A program made the position numbers and the translations under genes. Positions 1 through 10,409 of a DNA stretch of 64,000 nt are shown here, piece by piece (positions within the stretch are counted from its first letter, which is position 1; each line of letters opens with the position of its first letter). The notes under the pieces were generated by a model. That model did not search any database and was not told the origin of the DNA. It saw only the letters and a program-made list of their open reading frames with translations. The stretch lies in the NCBI RefSeq assembly GCF_016592555.1, contig NZ_AP014546.1, positions 558,001-622,000 of the forward strand, in the 5' to 3' direction. The stretch comes from Neptunomonas japonica JAMM 1380. GTDB taxonomy: Bacteria > Pseudomonadota > Gammaproteobacteria > Pseudomonadales > Balneatricaceae.

Positions 1-519
1 TCGTCACAGGAGATTCACGATATCTCCGTGGCTGTTGGGGTTGAACCCGGTTCGGATAACTTGGAGGGTTTGCGTTACGGAAAGATCTGTGTGTTAGCCG
101 ATGCCGACTCTGATGGTGCACATATAGCGACCCTGATCTGCGCTCTTTTTTTACGACACTTCAAGCCCTTGGTAGATGCTGGTCACATTTATGTTGCTAT
201 GCCACCGTTGTATCGTATTGATGCAGCCAAGGATGTGTTTTATGCATTGGATGATGCTGAGAAGAACGGCATCGTTGAACGCATACGTGCTGAACGTAAA
301 AACGTTAAAATTAATGTGCAGCGATTCAAAGGGCTGGGGGAGATGAATCCTCTGCAATTACGTGAAACAACAATGGATCCAGACACACGGCGTTTAGTTC
401 AGCTCACGATTGGTGCTGAAGATAATGCACATGAGATGCTGGATATGTTGTTAGCTAAAAAGCGCGCCGCTGATCGTAAAAGCTGGTTGGAAAGTAAGGG
501 TAACCTGGCTCAACAGTAG
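1..519 (+). CDS. parE: DNA topoisomerase IV subunit B, C-terminal part
   Basis: This is the last ~172 codons of ParE; the reading frame is open from base 1, so the start and ATPase domain lie outside the window. ParE is the ATP-driving subunit of topoisomerase IV, which unlinks daughter chromosomes together with ParC. The TOPRIM metal site is visible as LADADSDGAHI, followed by the family-typical PPLYRI and QRFKGLGEMNP stretches that contact ParC. The stop is 22 bases before parC, so the two subunits are probably co-transcribed. No frameshift is seen in the visible part. Confidence 0.97.
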   Translation, partial: SSQEIHDISVAVGVEPGSDNLEGLRYGKICVLADADSDGAHIATLICALFLRHFKPLVDAGHIYVAMPPLYRIDAAKDVFYALDDAEKNGIVERIRAERKNVKINVQRFKGLGEMNPLQLRETTMDPDTRRLVQLTIGAEDNAHEMLDMLLAKKRAADRKSWLESKGNLAQQ

Positions 520-541
520 TCAGTTTGATGGATATTGAGAT

Positions 542-2812
542 ATGAGTGAAGTAATAACAGACGACAGCATTGAGCGTTTACCCTTAAAGGATTTCACCGA
601 AAAAGCATATTTGGATTACTCCATGTATGTCATTTTGGATCGTGCTTTGCCGCATGTGGGTGATGGCATGAAACCGGTGCAGCGTCGTATTGTGTATGCG
701 ATGTCTGAACTTGGCCTAAAAGCCGCCGCTAAACATAAAAAATCTGCGCGTACTGTGGGTGATGTGTTGGGTAAATACCATCCTCACGGAGATAGTGCTT
801 GTTATGAAGCCATGGTATTGATGGCGCAACCATTTAGCTATCGTTATCCGTTAATTGACGGGCAGGGAAACTGGGGATCACAAGATGATCCTAAATCCTT
901 TGCTGCCATGCGATATACCGAAGCGAAGTTAGCAAAGTATGCTGAAGTGCTGTTGCAGGAAGTCAGTCAAGGAACGGTTGACTGGTTGCCAAATTTTGAC
1001 GGCACTATGGTCGAGCCCGCAGTATTGCCTGCACGTTTGCCTAATATTCTGCTCAATGGGGGTAGTGGTATTGCAGTGGGTATGGCGACGGATATTCCGC
1101 CGCACAACCTGCGTGAAGTCACCTCGGCATGTATTCATCTGCTGGATCATCCAAAAGCTGACATTGCTGAACTGTGTTCTTTTGTTCCGGCACCGGATAT
1201 GCCAACAGATGCGGAAATTATATCGTCGCCGAGTGATCTGCAAAAAATCTACGAAACGGGTCGAGGTTCAGTGCGAATGCGCGCTGTGTATACGCAGGAA
1301 CAAGGCGATATTATTGTAACTGCACTGCCATACCAGGTATCAGGCGATAAAATTCTTGAACAGATTGCTCAGCAGATGCAGCAGAAAAAGCTGCCAATGG
1401 TGGCTGATCTGCGAGATGAGTCGGATCATGAAAACCCGACACGTTTGGTCATTATTCCGAGATCAAATCGTATCGATGTAGAGCAACTAATGGCACACTT
1501 GTTTGCCTCTACTGATCTAGAAAGAACCTACCGCGTTAACATGAATATGATTGGCGTTGATGGCCGCCCTCAAGTGAAAAATCTACGTATGATTTTGACC
1601 GAGTGGCTTAGTTGGCGCACAGGTGTTGTTAGGCGTCGGTTAGAGCATCGACTCTCAAAAGTACTGGATCGTCTACATATCCTCGAAGGTTTGATGGTTG
1701 CGTATCTGAATATAGATGAAGTGATCGCGATCATCCGGTATGAGGATGAGCCTAAGCAAGAGTTGATGAAACGCTTTAACCTGAGTGAGACTCAGGCTGA
1801 TGCAATTCTGGATCTTAAACTGCGCCACCTTGCTAAGCTAGAAGAGTTTAAGATTAAGTCTGAGCAAGATGAGCTTGATGCCGAGCGTAAGCGTCTTGAA
1901 TTGATACTCGGTTCTGATCAGCGTATGCGGACATTGATTAAAAAAGAACTCAAAGATGATATGGAAACCTATGGCGATGATCGCCGTTCACCTGTTGTAA
2001 TGCGTAGTGAAGCTCAGGCTTTTAATGAAAAAGATTTGCTTTCCTCGGACCCATTGACGGCCATTATATCTAAACAAGGCTGGATTCGTGCAGCTAAAGG
2101 TCATGATATAGACGGTGCTGGATTGAGTTATAAATCTGGAGATAGCTTTAAACTAGCATGTGCGGGGAGAATGAATCAGCCATTAATTCTACTGGATTCG
2201 ACTGGACGAAGTTATACGCTTGAAGCCCATACTCTTCCATCAGCACGCGGCCAAGGGGAGCCTATTACTGGGCGGGTGACGCTGCAAAAAGGGGCCACCA
2301 TCGAGGCTGCTATTGCTGGAAAAGATAGCGATAAAATCTTACTAGCATCAGATGCAGGGTATGGGTTCATTACATCAGTCTCTGATCTTTCTAGTAAAAC
2401 CAAAAATGGTAAGGCTGCACTTACATTACCCAAAAATGCCCAAGTGTTAGCTCCTGTGAAAGTTGAGAATATAGAGCAAGCCTTGTTAGCGGCGATAACC
2501 AGCGAAGGGCGTTTATTGGTGTTTCCTGTAGCAGAGTTGCCAGAGTTGGCACGAGGTAAGGGAAATAAAATTATTAACATTCCCTCTGTGCGTGCAGCAA
2601 CACGAGAAGAGGTTGTCTGCGATGTTGTGGTGTTGATGCCTGATTCAATACTACAAGTGCATGCCGGCCGTCAGCATCTTAAGTTAAAACCTTCTGATCT
2701 TGAGCATTACCGGGGTGAGCGTGGGCGACGTGGTAACAAGTTGCCGCGCGGTTATCAGCGTGTCGATAAGCTTGAAGTCATGAGTAATAAAGGAGAAACA
2801 CTAGAGTCTTGA
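542..2812 (+). CDS. parC: DNA topoisomerase IV subunit A
   Basis: ParC is the DNA-cleaving subunit of topoisomerase IV. At 756 residues it is the usual length. The breakage-reunion domain fills roughly residues 10-480, with the active-site tyrosine near residue 125 in [10 protein letters not shown]. The quinolone-determining segment reads [12 protein letters not shown], with Ser (about 85) and Glu (about 89) both in the wild-type state, so no classical resistance substitution is present there. The C-terminal third forms the beta-pinwheel that bends DNA. The gene follows parE after 22 bases, and the next gene is convergent. Confidence 0.98.
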   Translation: MSEVITDDSIERLPLKDFTEKAYLDYSMYVILDRALPHVGDGMKPVQRRIVYAMSELGLKAAAKHKKSARTVGDVLGKYHPHGDSACYEAMVLMAQPFSYRYPLIDGQGNWGSQDDPKSFAAMRYTEAKLAKYAEVLLQEVSQGTVDWLPNFDGTMVEPAVLPARLPNILLNGGSGIAVGMATDIPPHNLREVTSACIHLLDHPKADIAELCSFVPAPDMPTDAEIISSPSDLQKIYETGRGSVRMRAVYTQEQGDIIVTALPYQVSGDKILEQIAQQMQQKKLPMVADLRDESDHENPTRLVIIPRSNRIDVEQLMAHLFASTDLERTYRVNMNMIGVDGRPQVKNLRMILTEWLSWRTGVVRRRLEHRLSKVLDRLHILEGLMVAYLNIDEVIAIIRYEDEPKQELMKRFNLSETQADAILDLKLRHLAKLEEFKIKSEQDELDAERKRLELILGSDQRMRTLIKKELKDDMETYGDDRRSPVVMRSEAQAFNEKDLLSSDPLTAIISKQGWIRAAKGHDIDGAGLSYKSGDSFKLACAGRMNQPLILLDSTGRSYTLEAHTLPSARGQGEPITGRVTLQKGATIEAAIAGKDSDKILLASDAGYGFITSVSDLSSKTKNGKAALTLPKNAQVLAPVKVENIEQALLAAITSEGRLLVFPVAELPELARGKGNKIINIPSVRAATREEVVCDVVVLMPDSILQVHAGRQHLKLKPSDLEHYRGERGRRGNKLPRGYQRVDKLEVMSNKGETLES

Positions 2813-2823
2813 TCTAGTGTTTC
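2795..2823 (+). terminator. Hairpin across the parC stop codon
   Basis: An 11-bp perfect inverted repeat (GAAACACTAGA / TCTAGTGTTTC) has the parC stop codon TGA inside its 7-base loop. The following bases are only moderately T-rich, so it may be a weak intrinsic terminator, possibly acting for the convergent gene as well. The stem is seen directly; the function is inferred. Confidence 0.6.
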
Positions 2824-2842
2824 ACTTATCTTCTGCGGTTTC

Positions 2843-4435
2843 TTAGGAGTGCTGTTTTAAGGTCTCGGCAGAAGGCGCTTTAAGTAGGTGTGTTGCTTGT
2901 TTTGTAAGTAACGCTTGATATGAAGGTGTTAGTGAGAGTATCAATACTTTGTCTTCATCTTCACGGCGCACTTGAGCTGTAGATAGTAGTGTTGATTTGA
3001 GCTGCTTAGCTTCAGTCAACGCTGTATGGCTAATTAGCTCGTTGGTTTGCGTGGTGCGTGTTAAAAAAAGCGCTTCTTCTTTGATAAGGTTAAATTTGTC
3101 TCGGTTGCCGCGTACGATGGCCATATGCAGATTAAGCACAGGTTTAAATGACTTTATGCGTGCTTGATTGAAGGCTCTATAGAGTAGAGTGAAAAGCTTG
3201 GCGGCACAGAGCGCATGTACGCCATGCCCATCCTCTTCATCTTGGTCATCAAAAAACACTTGTAGGTCACCACTGGCATTAACGAAAATCGAACCGCCGT
3301 AAATGGCCGAGACTTTTTTAATTAGGTGCTCGTATGTTTGTAATAAATAGCTATGTTCTTCAGGTTCTACATAGTCTGCATGCCCGGTTGTCGCATCGAT
3401 ATAAAATAGGTAAGCGGCTTCTTTAGGCTGTAGCGATAATTCTAGTTGATGTTCTAAGCTGTATAGGTCGAGTTGCTCTTCTGCTCGTTCATGTGCGCGT
3501 AGCGGGTTGGGCTTAAGGGGTGGCGCCTCTTGAGTGTTTTCAGGTTGGCTTAGTTGTTGCTCTTTAAGTGAGTCTTCAAGTTCGTAAGTTGATTCTTCAA
3601 CTGGCGATGTATCATTCGCCTGTTCGTTGTCTGACTGCATCGGCGCTGGCTTAAAGTGTGGCATGCGCTCTGTCGAGTCGGGTCTTAATAACTCAACAAG
3701 TTCATTGTTATCTAGCGTTTCATCTGTCGAATGAATGTCAGTATCAGGTTCTGATCCTATTTGGCTTTGATCATCATTGCTGCCCTCAGTTCTTTCTGAA
3801 TAAGGTTCACTAGTTGCTTCAGCCATGCTCTGATAAAAACTCTCGGGTTGTTCAGCGACTTCTTCATCAAGAGCTGGCGCATCAGAAGAGGAGCTATTAG
3901 AAGTGTCTATATTAGAGTTCTCGTCAAAGGTGCTTGAGCGTAAGTTGAGCTGTTTTAGTGATAGCCATAGAGTGATTAACGTAGCTAGAAAGCTGATGGC
4001 AGACAGGATAGCCACTTGCCATAACAAGCCTGTGAGCATGTTGTGTTCTGATTGATGACCAGTGTAGAGCTTTAATGTTCCCATGGGTGTTTGCTGGTTA
4101 CCCAATATGACTTGTTGTTCTGCTCCGTTGTTCTCGCCTGCACGAGCAATTAATTTATTTCTTTTGTTAAATATTGCAACGCCCTTAACTTGCGGAGCTT
4201 CTGTTAGGCTATTTAGAAAGAAGTTCAAACTTATGATGTCTTCTGCTAGCAAATAAGGTTGAATAGTCATCGCTGCTTGGCGAGCGGTAAGACGAGCAGT
4301 TTTTGTGGCTTCATTCTTTGCGATGTTGTCAGCTGCAATATAAAGATACGTCGCGCTAAGTATCCAGCCAGATAGCATAACCAGTGCCGTTGCTAATATC
4401 AGGCGGTAGTGCTGTTTCTTTAAAGTGAATGGCAT
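2843..4435 (-). CDS. Smp/AhpA-like membrane protein with degenerate class III cyclase-like domain
   Basis: This 530-residue inner-membrane protein has a transmembrane helix at about 12-34, a periplasmic segment, and a second helix at about 138-160; this part resembles the Smp/AhpA (YtjB) family. A long acidic, Ser/Glu-rich low-complexity linker covers about 170-330. The C-terminal domain (about 338-500) follows the order of class III nucleotidyl cyclases: FYIDATTG (metal-1-like Asp), YGGSIFVNASGDLQVFF (GG...GD, metal-2-like Asp), and LHMAIVRG in the place of the usual GIHxG strand. The Asn/Arg transition-state pair is not clearly kept, so it may be a sensor or binding domain rather than an active cyclase. 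It is convergent with parC. Membership of the N-terminal family is moderately sure; the cyclase relationship is inference from motif order. Confidence 0.72.
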   Translation of the reverse strand: MPFTLKKQHYRLILATALVMLSGWILSATYLYIAADNIAKNEATKTARLTARQAAMTIQPYLLAEDIISLNFFLNSLTEAPQVKGVAIFNKRNKLIARAGENNGAEQQVILGNQQTPMGTLKLYTGHQSEHNMLTGLLWQVAILSAISFLATLITLWLSLKQLNLRSSTFDENSNIDTSNSSSSDAPALDEEVAEQPESFYQSMAEATSEPYSERTEGSNDDQSQIGSEPDTDIHSTDETLDNNELVELLRPDSTERMPHFKPAPMQSDNEQANDTSPVEESTYELEDSLKEQQLSQPENTQEAPPLKPNPLRAHERAEEQLDLYSLEHQLELSLQPKEAAYLFYIDATTGHADYVEPEEHSYLLQTYEHLIKKVSAIYGGSIFVNASGDLQVFFDDQDEEDGHGVHALCAAKLFTLLYRAFNQARIKSFKPVLNLHMAIVRGNRDKFNLIKEEALFLTRTTQTNELISHTALTEAKQLKSTLLSTAQVRREDEDKVLILSLTPSYQALLTKQATHLLKAPSAETLKQHS

Positions 4436-4586
4436 ATTGCTGTTATTACCTGTTGAAGGTTGTCCATTTTATTAGCGCTGATGATAGCAGTTAGTGGTCT
4501 TTATGGTCACTCATATAAAGCAGTTCATGACCCAAGATTAATAGCATTGTATAATTATGGGTCACGTGAACGCGAAAGGGTAAGTG

Positions 4587-5843
4587 ATGAACGTTGAAGC
4601 ATATATGAACAAGTTAGGGCAAAGCGCCAGAGAAGCCTCCCGTTTGGTGGCAAAATCAGAGTCTGGTGTTAAAAATAAAGCATTATTGGCTATGGCTACT
4701 GCATTAGATAATAGCCGTGATGCTCTGATAGCAGCCAATGAGAAAGATTTGGAAAATGGCCGCCAAAATGGTTTGGACGCGGCAATGCTAGATCGTCTTG
4801 GATTGGGTCATGCTACCATTGATGGAATGATTGAAGGTTTGCGCCAAGTGGTTGCGCTGCCTGACCCGGTGGGAAGTATCACCGATATGAATTATCGCCC
4901 TTCCGGTATTCAAGTTGGTAAAATGCGTGTTCCTTTGGGTGTTATTGGTATTATTTATGAATCTCGCCCAAATGTGACTGTTGAAGCTGCGAGCTTATGT
5001 CTAAAATCAGGTAACGCTACCATTTTACGCGGTGGTTCTGAAGCTATTCATTCTAACCAAGCGGTTGCTGAGTGTATCCGTGTAGGGTTGAAGGAGGCAG
5101 GTTTACCTGCTGAAGCAGTACAAGTGGTTGAAACGACGGACCGAGAAGCGGTTGGGCAGTTGATTACAATGCCTGAATTCGTGGATGTAATCGTACCGCG
5201 TGGCGGGAAAGGTCTTATTGAACGTATTAGCCGTGATGCTAAAGTGCCTGTCATTAAGCATCTAGATGGTATCTGTCACGTATATATTGATGATCAAGCG
5301 GATAGAGCAAAAGCTGTAAATATAGCAATAAACGCTAAAACACATCGTTATGGTACATGTAACACCATGGAAACATTGTTGATTCATGTTGGTGTTGCTA
5401 AAGAAGTGTTGGGTGACTTGGTAGATCGTTATTTTGCCGCGGGTGTGGAGTTGCGTGGTTGTGAGCAGACACGAGCTTTAGTCCCGCGCGTTAATGAGGC
5501 GACAGAGTCGGATTGGTCGACTGAGTATTTAGCGCCTGTTTTATCGATCAAGATTGTTGCTGATATTGATGAAGCGATGAAACACATTAATCTTTATGGG
5601 TCACACCACACGGATGCAATAGTGACTGAAAACTATACACTTTCACGCCGCTTCTTACGTGAGGTGGATTCAAGCTCCGTTGTGATTAATGCCTCCACCC
5701 GTTTTGCTGATGGCTTTGAATATGGGTTGGGTGCAGAAATTGGTATTTCTACTGATAAAATACACGCACGCGGCCCCGTTGGGCTGGAGGGGTTAACTTC
5801 TCAGAAGTACGTAGTATTGGGTGACGGCCATATTCGACAGTAA
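4587..5843 (+). CDS. proA: Glutamate-5-semialdehyde dehydrogenase (gamma-glutamyl phosphate reductase)
   Basis: ProA makes glutamate-5-semialdehyde from glutamyl-5-phosphate with NADPH, the second step of proline synthesis. The whole 418-residue protein matches the family: the catalytic cysteine is in YGTCNTME, and [14 protein letters not shown] and the [13 protein letters not shown] ending are typical. An in-frame GTG lies at 4584, but the AAAGGG ribosome site at 4575-4580 has better spacing to ATG 4587. proB is not adjacent. nadD starts four bases after the stop, implying a proA-nadD-rsfS-rlmH transcript. Confidence 0.97.
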   Translation: MNVEAYMNKLGQSAREASRLVAKSESGVKNKALLAMATALDNSRDALIAANEKDLENGRQNGLDAAMLDRLGLGHATIDGMIEGLRQVVALPDPVGSITDMNYRPSGIQVGKMRVPLGVIGIIYESRPNVTVEAASLCLKSGNATILRGGSEAIHSNQAVAECIRVGLKEAGLPAEAVQVVETTDREAVGQLITMPEFVDVIVPRGGKGLIERISRDAKVPVIKHLDGICHVYIDDQADRAKAVNIAINAKTHRYGTCNTMETLLIHVGVAKEVLGDLVDRYFAAGVELRGCEQTRALVPRVNEATESDWSTEYLAPVLSIKIVADIDEAMKHINLYGSHHTDAIVTENYTLSRRFLREVDSSSVVINASTRFADGFEYGLGAEIGISTDKIHARGPVGLEGLTSQKYVVLGDGHIRQ

Positions 5844-5847
5844 GCCA

Positions 5848-6498
5848 ATGGCAACTGCGCATGTATTTATGGGGGGAACTTTTGACCCCATTCACTTTGG
5901 ACATTTGAGAACGGCATTAGAGATACAGCAATGGCTAAAGGTTGAATCTGTACATCTAATGCCGGCCAATGTCCCTGTGCATCGGCAAGCGCCGGGTTCT
6001 AATGCTTTAGCGCGTTTGACTATGGTTGAAGACGCTATTGTTGGCGAGCCTGCGTTGCGCTGTGATTCAAGAGAAATTCTCTCAGATAAGCCTTCCTATA
6101 CAATTTATACCTTGGAGGCTTTACGTAAGGAACTTGGATCAGAGATACCTGTCTGTATGGTCATAGGAATGGATTCATTTCTATCGCTGGATACGTGGTT
6201 TCGTTTTGATGAGTACCTTTCGTTCTGCCATATTATAGTAGCGGCAAGGCCGGGATATTTGTTTGAGCCAAATCAGACGCTCAAGCAGCTTTTGCAGGGG
6301 CATCAGGTCGATACGAAAAATGATATCCTGAAGAAGCCGTCAGGAAGTATTTTGCTTCATGAGTTGACGCCATTAAGTATTTCAGCCACGTATATTCGTG
6401 AGTTGATGGCCAGTGGCAAGTCTCCTCGGTACTTATTGCCAGATTCCGTCTGGCGCTATATACAAAAAAATAAACTCTATTACACAGATAAAGGATAG
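5848..6498 (+). CDS. nadD: Nicotinate-nucleotide adenylyltransferase
   Basis: NadD joins AMP to nicotinate mononucleotide to give deamido-NAD, the common step of bacterial NAD synthesis. The nucleotidyltransferase signature GTFDPIHFGHL is at the N terminus and the second signature ISATYIREL near the C terminus. A GTG start at 5821 inside proA is possible, but ATG 5848, directly after the proA stop, gives the normal 216-residue length with the family N terminus (ATAHVFMGGTFDP). It precedes rsfS by four bases, which is conserved synteny. Confidence 0.95.
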   Translation: MATAHVFMGGTFDPIHFGHLRTALEIQQWLKVESVHLMPANVPVHRQAPGSNALARLTMVEDAIVGEPALRCDSREILSDKPSYTIYTLEALRKELGSEIPVCMVIGMDSFLSLDTWFRFDEYLSFCHIIVAARPGYLFEPNQTLKQLLQGHQVDTKNDILKKPSGSILLHELTPLSISATYIRELMASGKSPRYLLPDSVWRYIQKNKLYYTDKG

Positions 6499-6502
6499 TT
6501 AA

Positions 6503-6880
6503 TTGTCAATGCAAACTGAGCAGCTTATTGGGCTTGTGCGTAATGCGCTTGAAGATGTTAAAGGGCGAGATATCGAGGTTATCGATGTACGTGGTAAATC
6601 TAGTATTACTGATTTTATGATGATTGCCACAGGTACATCAAAGCGGCATGTTGTGTCGCTAGCTCAGTCCGTTTCTGACAAGGTGAAAGAAGCAGGTGTT
6701 GAACCGATGGGCAGTGAAGGGCAAACCGACGGTGATTGGGTGTTGGTTGATTTAGGTGAGTTGGTAGTACATGTCATGATGCCTGACGCGAGAAGCTACT
6801 ATGATCTTGAGCGCTTATGGCAGTTTGACCCGTTAAAAGATGAAGAGTCATCTGAAGCTAATGTGAGCGGTTTAAGCTAA
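6503..6880 (+). CDS. rsfS: Ribosomal silencing factor RsfS
   Basis: RsfS (formerly YbeB) binds ribosomal protein uL14 and blocks subunit joining when nutrients are short. The 125-residue protein has the single RsfS domain, with [14 protein letters not shown] and [14 protein letters not shown] being characteristic. The start is uncertain: the AAGGA at 6491-6495 sits seven bases before a TTG at 6503 but thirteen before ATG 6509, so the rare TTG start is favoured on spacing. The stop overlaps the rlmH start by one base, indicating translational coupling. Confidence 0.95.
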   Translation: MSMQTEQLIGLVRNALEDVKGRDIEVIDVRGKSSITDFMMIATGTSKRHVVSLAQSVSDKVKEAGVEPMGSEGQTDGDWVLVDLGELVVHVMMPDARSYYDLERLWQFDPLKDEESSEANVSGLS

Positions 6881-7347
6881 TGAAAATACGTTTGTTGGCT
6901 GTAGGCGGGAAAATGCCTGATTGGGTTACTACTGGATTCAATGAGTACAGCAAACGTTTACCGCATGAAATGACGTTAGAGTTAGTTGAACTTACGTTGG
7001 GGCATCGCGGTAAGGGCGCTGATATGGCACGTGCCATTCGCCAAGAAGGCGATGCTATGTTGGCAGCCATTCCAAAAGGCGATCGGATTATCGCCTTAGA
7101 AGTTGAGGGGCGTTCATGGTCGACAGAGCAGCTCGCTGAAAAAGTCAGTGAGTGGCAGATGGATGGGCGCAATATTTCTTTGTTAGTGGGCGGACCGGAT
7201 GGTCTCGATCCACGTTGCGTTGCCATAGCTGATCAGAAGTGGTCACTATCTGGGTTAACATTGCCGCACCCATTAGTTCGCGTCATTCTTGCTGAACAGG
7301 TTTACCGAGCCTGGACAATCATCCAGGGTCATCCGTATCACAAATAG
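6880..7347 (+). CDS. rlmH: 23S rRNA pseudouridine-1915 N3-methyltransferase
   Basis: RlmH is a SPOUT-class methyltransferase that modifies pseudouridine 1915 in helix 69 of 23S rRNA on assembled 70S ribosomes. It has the standard 155 residues; the trefoil-knot SAM site shows as [11 protein letters not shown] and the C-terminal [17 protein letters not shown] is diagnostic. It overlaps rsfS by one base and is followed two bases later by mrdA, the same order as in E. coli. Confidence 0.97.
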   Translation: MKIRLLAVGGKMPDWVTTGFNEYSKRLPHEMTLELVELTLGHRGKGADMARAIRQEGDAMLAAIPKGDRIIALEVEGRSWSTEQLAEKVSEWQMDGRNISLLVGGPDGLDPRCVAIADQKWSLSGLTLPHPLVRVILAEQVYRAWTIIQGHPYHK

Positions 7348-7349
7348 CC

Positions 7350-9266
7350 ATGTCTCAATTTGAACGTTTAAAAGATCATTCCCAGGAAAGCCGGACTTTT
7401 TGCTTTCGTGCGCTCCTCGCTTTTATGATTGTGTTGTTATTAATAGGGGTGCTTTTAGGTAGGCTCTATTACTTGCAAGTCATGCAATATGACCGCTATG
7501 CCGCTATGTCTGAAAAAAACCGTGTGCAGTTGCAGCCTGTGGCACCTACACGAGGTCTTATCTACGATACTAACGGAGTTTTGCTTGCCGATAATCGTCC
7601 TAGTTACAGTGTTACTCTTCTGAAAGAAGAAGTGGGCAAGGATCTCGATGCAACGCTTGCTGAGCTGCAGCGTATTATTGAAATTAGTGATAAAGATATA
7701 GAGCGATTTAAGAAACGCCTTAAACAACGACGACGACCCTATGAAACGGTGCCTGTTAGGTTTCGCTTAACTGAAGAAGAGATTGCCAAACTGGCGATAA
7801 ATTACCATCGTCTCCCGGGAGTTCAAGTAGAGGCAGATCTTATTCGTTACTACCCGTACGGCGAAAATTTAGTGCACGCTATGGGATATGTTGGGCGTAT
7901 CAACGAAAAAGAATTAAAAGCTTCTGACCCTAAAGCCTATGCCGGTACGCACTATATAGGCAAGCTTGGTGTTGAAAAGTTTTATGAGTCGATATTGCAT
8001 GGCTCAGTGGGTATGCAGAAAGTAGAAACTAATGCGCGCGGCCGGGTTATGAGAATTCTTGAGCGTACTGACCCTATTCCAGGTAAGGATCTACAGTTAC
8101 ATATTGACCTTAGGTTACAGCAGATTACAGAGAAACTGGTGCAGGGTGAAAAAGCCTCTATTGTTGCGATAGACCCTGCAACTGGTGGTATTTTAGCGCT
8201 GGTATCTACCCCGGGTTATGACCCTAACCTGTTTGTAACCGGTATTTCTAGTAAAGATTATAGTGCGCTGAGAGACTCTCCTGATCTTCCATTATTTAAT
8301 CGAGCCTTGCGTGGCCGTTACCCTCCTGGTTCGACTATTAAGCCTATTATTGGTTTGGCTGCCATTGATTCAGAGTCGGTACCGCCAACACACTCTGTTT
8401 GGGATCCTGGCTTTTTTACGCTCACTAAAGGTGGCCGAAAGTATCGTGATTGGAAGCGTGGGGGACACGGTAAAGTTAATATGAAGCTGGCATTTGCTCA
8501 ATCCTGCGATGTTTGGTTTTATGATGCGGGTTATCGGATGGGGGTGGATCCTATGTCTGACTACCTAGGACGTTTTGGCTTTGGGCGGGTAACCAGCTTA
8601 GACCTACCTGAGGCATTAGCGGCGATTCTTCCGTCAAGAGAATGGAAGCGAAGAGCGAGAAAACTTCCTTGGTACCCGGGTGACTCTTTGAATCTAAGTA
8701 TTGGGCAAGGTTTTTTGCTAACGACTCCCTTGCAGTTAGCGACAGCGGCTACGGTTTTGGCTAATCGCGGTAAGTGGGTTCAGCCTAAGCTCCTTAAAGG
8801 TATTCGGGATAAAAATGAGGAAGGCAAAGTTAGTATTAATATGCCAGAAATTCCTAATGCAACCACCTACCCTGAAGATGTAAAGCTTAAACATCCGGAG
8901 TATTGGGAGTTAATTGTCGATAATATGGTTGAAGTTGTACATGGTAAGCGTGGTACCGCTCGAAAAATTGGCCTAGATGCTCAATATGAAATTGCTGGGA
9001 AAACAGGTACTGCACAAGTCGTGGGTATAAAGCAGGATGAACGATATGATGCAAGCGCATTATCAAAACGGTTTCATGATCATGCCTTATTTTTAGCGTT
9101 TGCACCTGCAGATAAACCACAAATTGCCTTAGCGGTCATTGTTGAAAATGGTGGCGGCGGCTCGAGTACTGCAGCGCCATTAGCGAGAAAGGTGATGGAT
9201 GCTTACCTGTTGGGAGTAGACCCTACCGCAGAGCAAGATGTCGCTTTAGGAGTGGTGGATGAGTAG
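7350..9266 (+). CDS. mrdA: Penicillin-binding protein 2 (elongasome transpeptidase)
   Basis: PBP2 is the peptidoglycan DD-transpeptidase of the rod-shape elongation complex. It has one N-terminal membrane anchor (about 21-43), a dimerisation/pedestal domain, and a penicillin-binding domain with all three motifs: SxxK at S328-K331 (PPGSTIKP), SxD-type motif at S385-D387 (SCD), and KTGTA at 551-555. At 638 residues it is normal length. It overlaps rodA by eight bases, so the transpeptidase and its SEDS partner are translationally coupled. Confidence 0.97.
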   Translation: MSQFERLKDHSQESRTFCFRALLAFMIVLLLIGVLLGRLYYLQVMQYDRYAAMSEKNRVQLQPVAPTRGLIYDTNGVLLADNRPSYSVTLLKEEVGKDLDATLAELQRIIEISDKDIERFKKRLKQRRRPYETVPVRFRLTEEEIAKLAINYHRLPGVQVEADLIRYYPYGENLVHAMGYVGRINEKELKASDPKAYAGTHYIGKLGVEKFYESILHGSVGMQKVETNARGRVMRILERTDPIPGKDLQLHIDLRLQQITEKLVQGEKASIVAIDPATGGILALVSTPGYDPNLFVTGISSKDYSALRDSPDLPLFNRALRGRYPPGSTIKPIIGLAAIDSESVPPTHSVWDPGFFTLTKGGRKYRDWKRGGHGKVNMKLAFAQSCDVWFYDAGYRMGVDPMSDYLGRFGFGRVTSLDLPEALAAILPSREWKRRARKLPWYPGDSLNLSIGQGFLLTTPLQLATAATVLANRGKWVQPKLLKGIRDKNEEGKVSINMPEIPNATTYPEDVKLKHPEYWELIVDNMVEVVHGKRGTARKIGLDAQYEIAGKTGTAQVVGIKQDERYDASALSKRFHDHALFLAFAPADKPQIALAVIVENGGGGSSTAAPLARKVMDAYLLGVDPTAEQDVALGVVDE

Positions 9267-10401
9267 TCGTGATTTTGAGCGCTCCATGCCTGAGGCTGGA
9301 CATCACTTACGTCGTAAAAAAGGCTGGTGGAGTTATACTCATCTAGATGCTTGGATGTTGTTTTTGCTCTTTTTATTATGTTCTTTTGGTTTGTTTGTAC
9401 TGTATAGCGCATCTGGGCAAGATGTTGATTACGTTATACGCCAAGCTGTGCGTATCGGTGCTGGCTTTATCGTATTAGTAGTCTTGGCCCAATTCAGTCC
9501 GCGGATATTAATTCGATGGGCTCCGTGGGTGTATGCGGCAGGTGTTATTTTACTATTGGCGGTTATGTTTTTTGGTGTAGGAGCGAAAGGTGCACAGCGC
9601 TGGATTGCTTTACCTGGTTTTCGCTTTCAGCCCTCTGAAATCATGAAACTCATATTGCCCTTAATGGTGGCTTGCTATATTGCAGGACGCTCTTTACCAC
9701 CAAGTTTAAAGCATTGTGTCGTTAGTTTAGTGTTAATAGGGTTGCCGACAGTATTGATTATGAAGCAGCCTGATTTAGGGACCTCGCTTTTGATTGCCGC
9801 ATCAGGAGTTTTTGTGATGCTTTTTTCGGGTATTCGATGGCGCTATATTTTAGGTGCATTGGGGGTTGCTGCAGCGGCTTTGCCGGGTTTGTGGATGGTC
9901 ATGAAGGACTACCAAAGGCAGAGGGTGTTAACCTTTCTTGACCCTGAAAGTGATCCCCTTGGCTCGGGTTGGAATATTATTCAATCTAAAACAGCCATCG
10001 GTTCTGGTGGCACTTGGGGTAAGGGCTGGCTGGGAGGGACTCAGTCGCAGTTGGACTTTTTGCCAGAATCACACACTGACTTTATTATTGCGGTGATTGC
10101 TGAAGAGCTTGGGTTGTTTGGCGTTTTGCTGCTTTTGTTTCTCTATATATTGATTATTGCTCGAGGCTTGTGGATGGCAACACGTGTGCCGGATAGTTTT
10201 GGACGCCTTGTCGCTGGTAGCATCGTGCTTACATTCTTTGTTTATGTTTTTGTGAATATTGGTATGGTTAGTGGTTTATTGCCTGTAGTGGGGGTGCCAT
10301 TACCAATGATTAGTTACGGTGGAACGTCCATTGTTACTCTCATGGCAGGTTTTGGTATTTTAATGTCAGTGCATAGCCATAAGCAGATGGTGATGAGGTA
10401 A
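9259..10401 (+). CDS. rodA: SEDS peptidoglycan glycosyltransferase RodA
   Basis: RodA polymerises glycan strands from lipid II in partnership with PBP2 during lateral wall growth. The 380 residues form about ten transmembrane helices after a short charged N terminus. Family signatures include GAKGAQRWI, QPSEIMKL, KQPDLGTS, the catalytic-loop region FLPESHTDFI, and the C-terminal GVPLPMISYGGTS. It overlaps mrdA by eight bases and is followed by mltB after eight bases. Confidence 0.97.
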   Translation: MSSRDFERSMPEAGHHLRRKKGWWSYTHLDAWMLFLLFLLCSFGLFVLYSASGQDVDYVIRQAVRIGAGFIVLVVLAQFSPRILIRWAPWVYAAGVILLLAVMFFGVGAKGAQRWIALPGFRFQPSEIMKLILPLMVACYIAGRSLPPSLKHCVVSLVLIGLPTVLIMKQPDLGTSLLIAASGVFVMLFSGIRWRYILGALGVAAAALPGLWMVMKDYQRQRVLTFLDPESDPLGSGWNIIQSKTAIGSGGTWGKGWLGGTQSQLDFLPESHTDFIIAVIAEELGLFGVLLLLFLYILIIARGLWMATRVPDSFGRLVAGSIVLTFFVYVFVNIGMVSGLLPVVGVPLPMISYGGTSIVTLMAGFGILMSVHSHKQMVMR

Positions 10402-10409
10402 CTACACAG

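Noticed and set aside
929..1319. Open frames of over 100 codons on both strands inside parC
   Set aside because: They lie wholly within the well-supported parC gene and have no ribosome site or family match.
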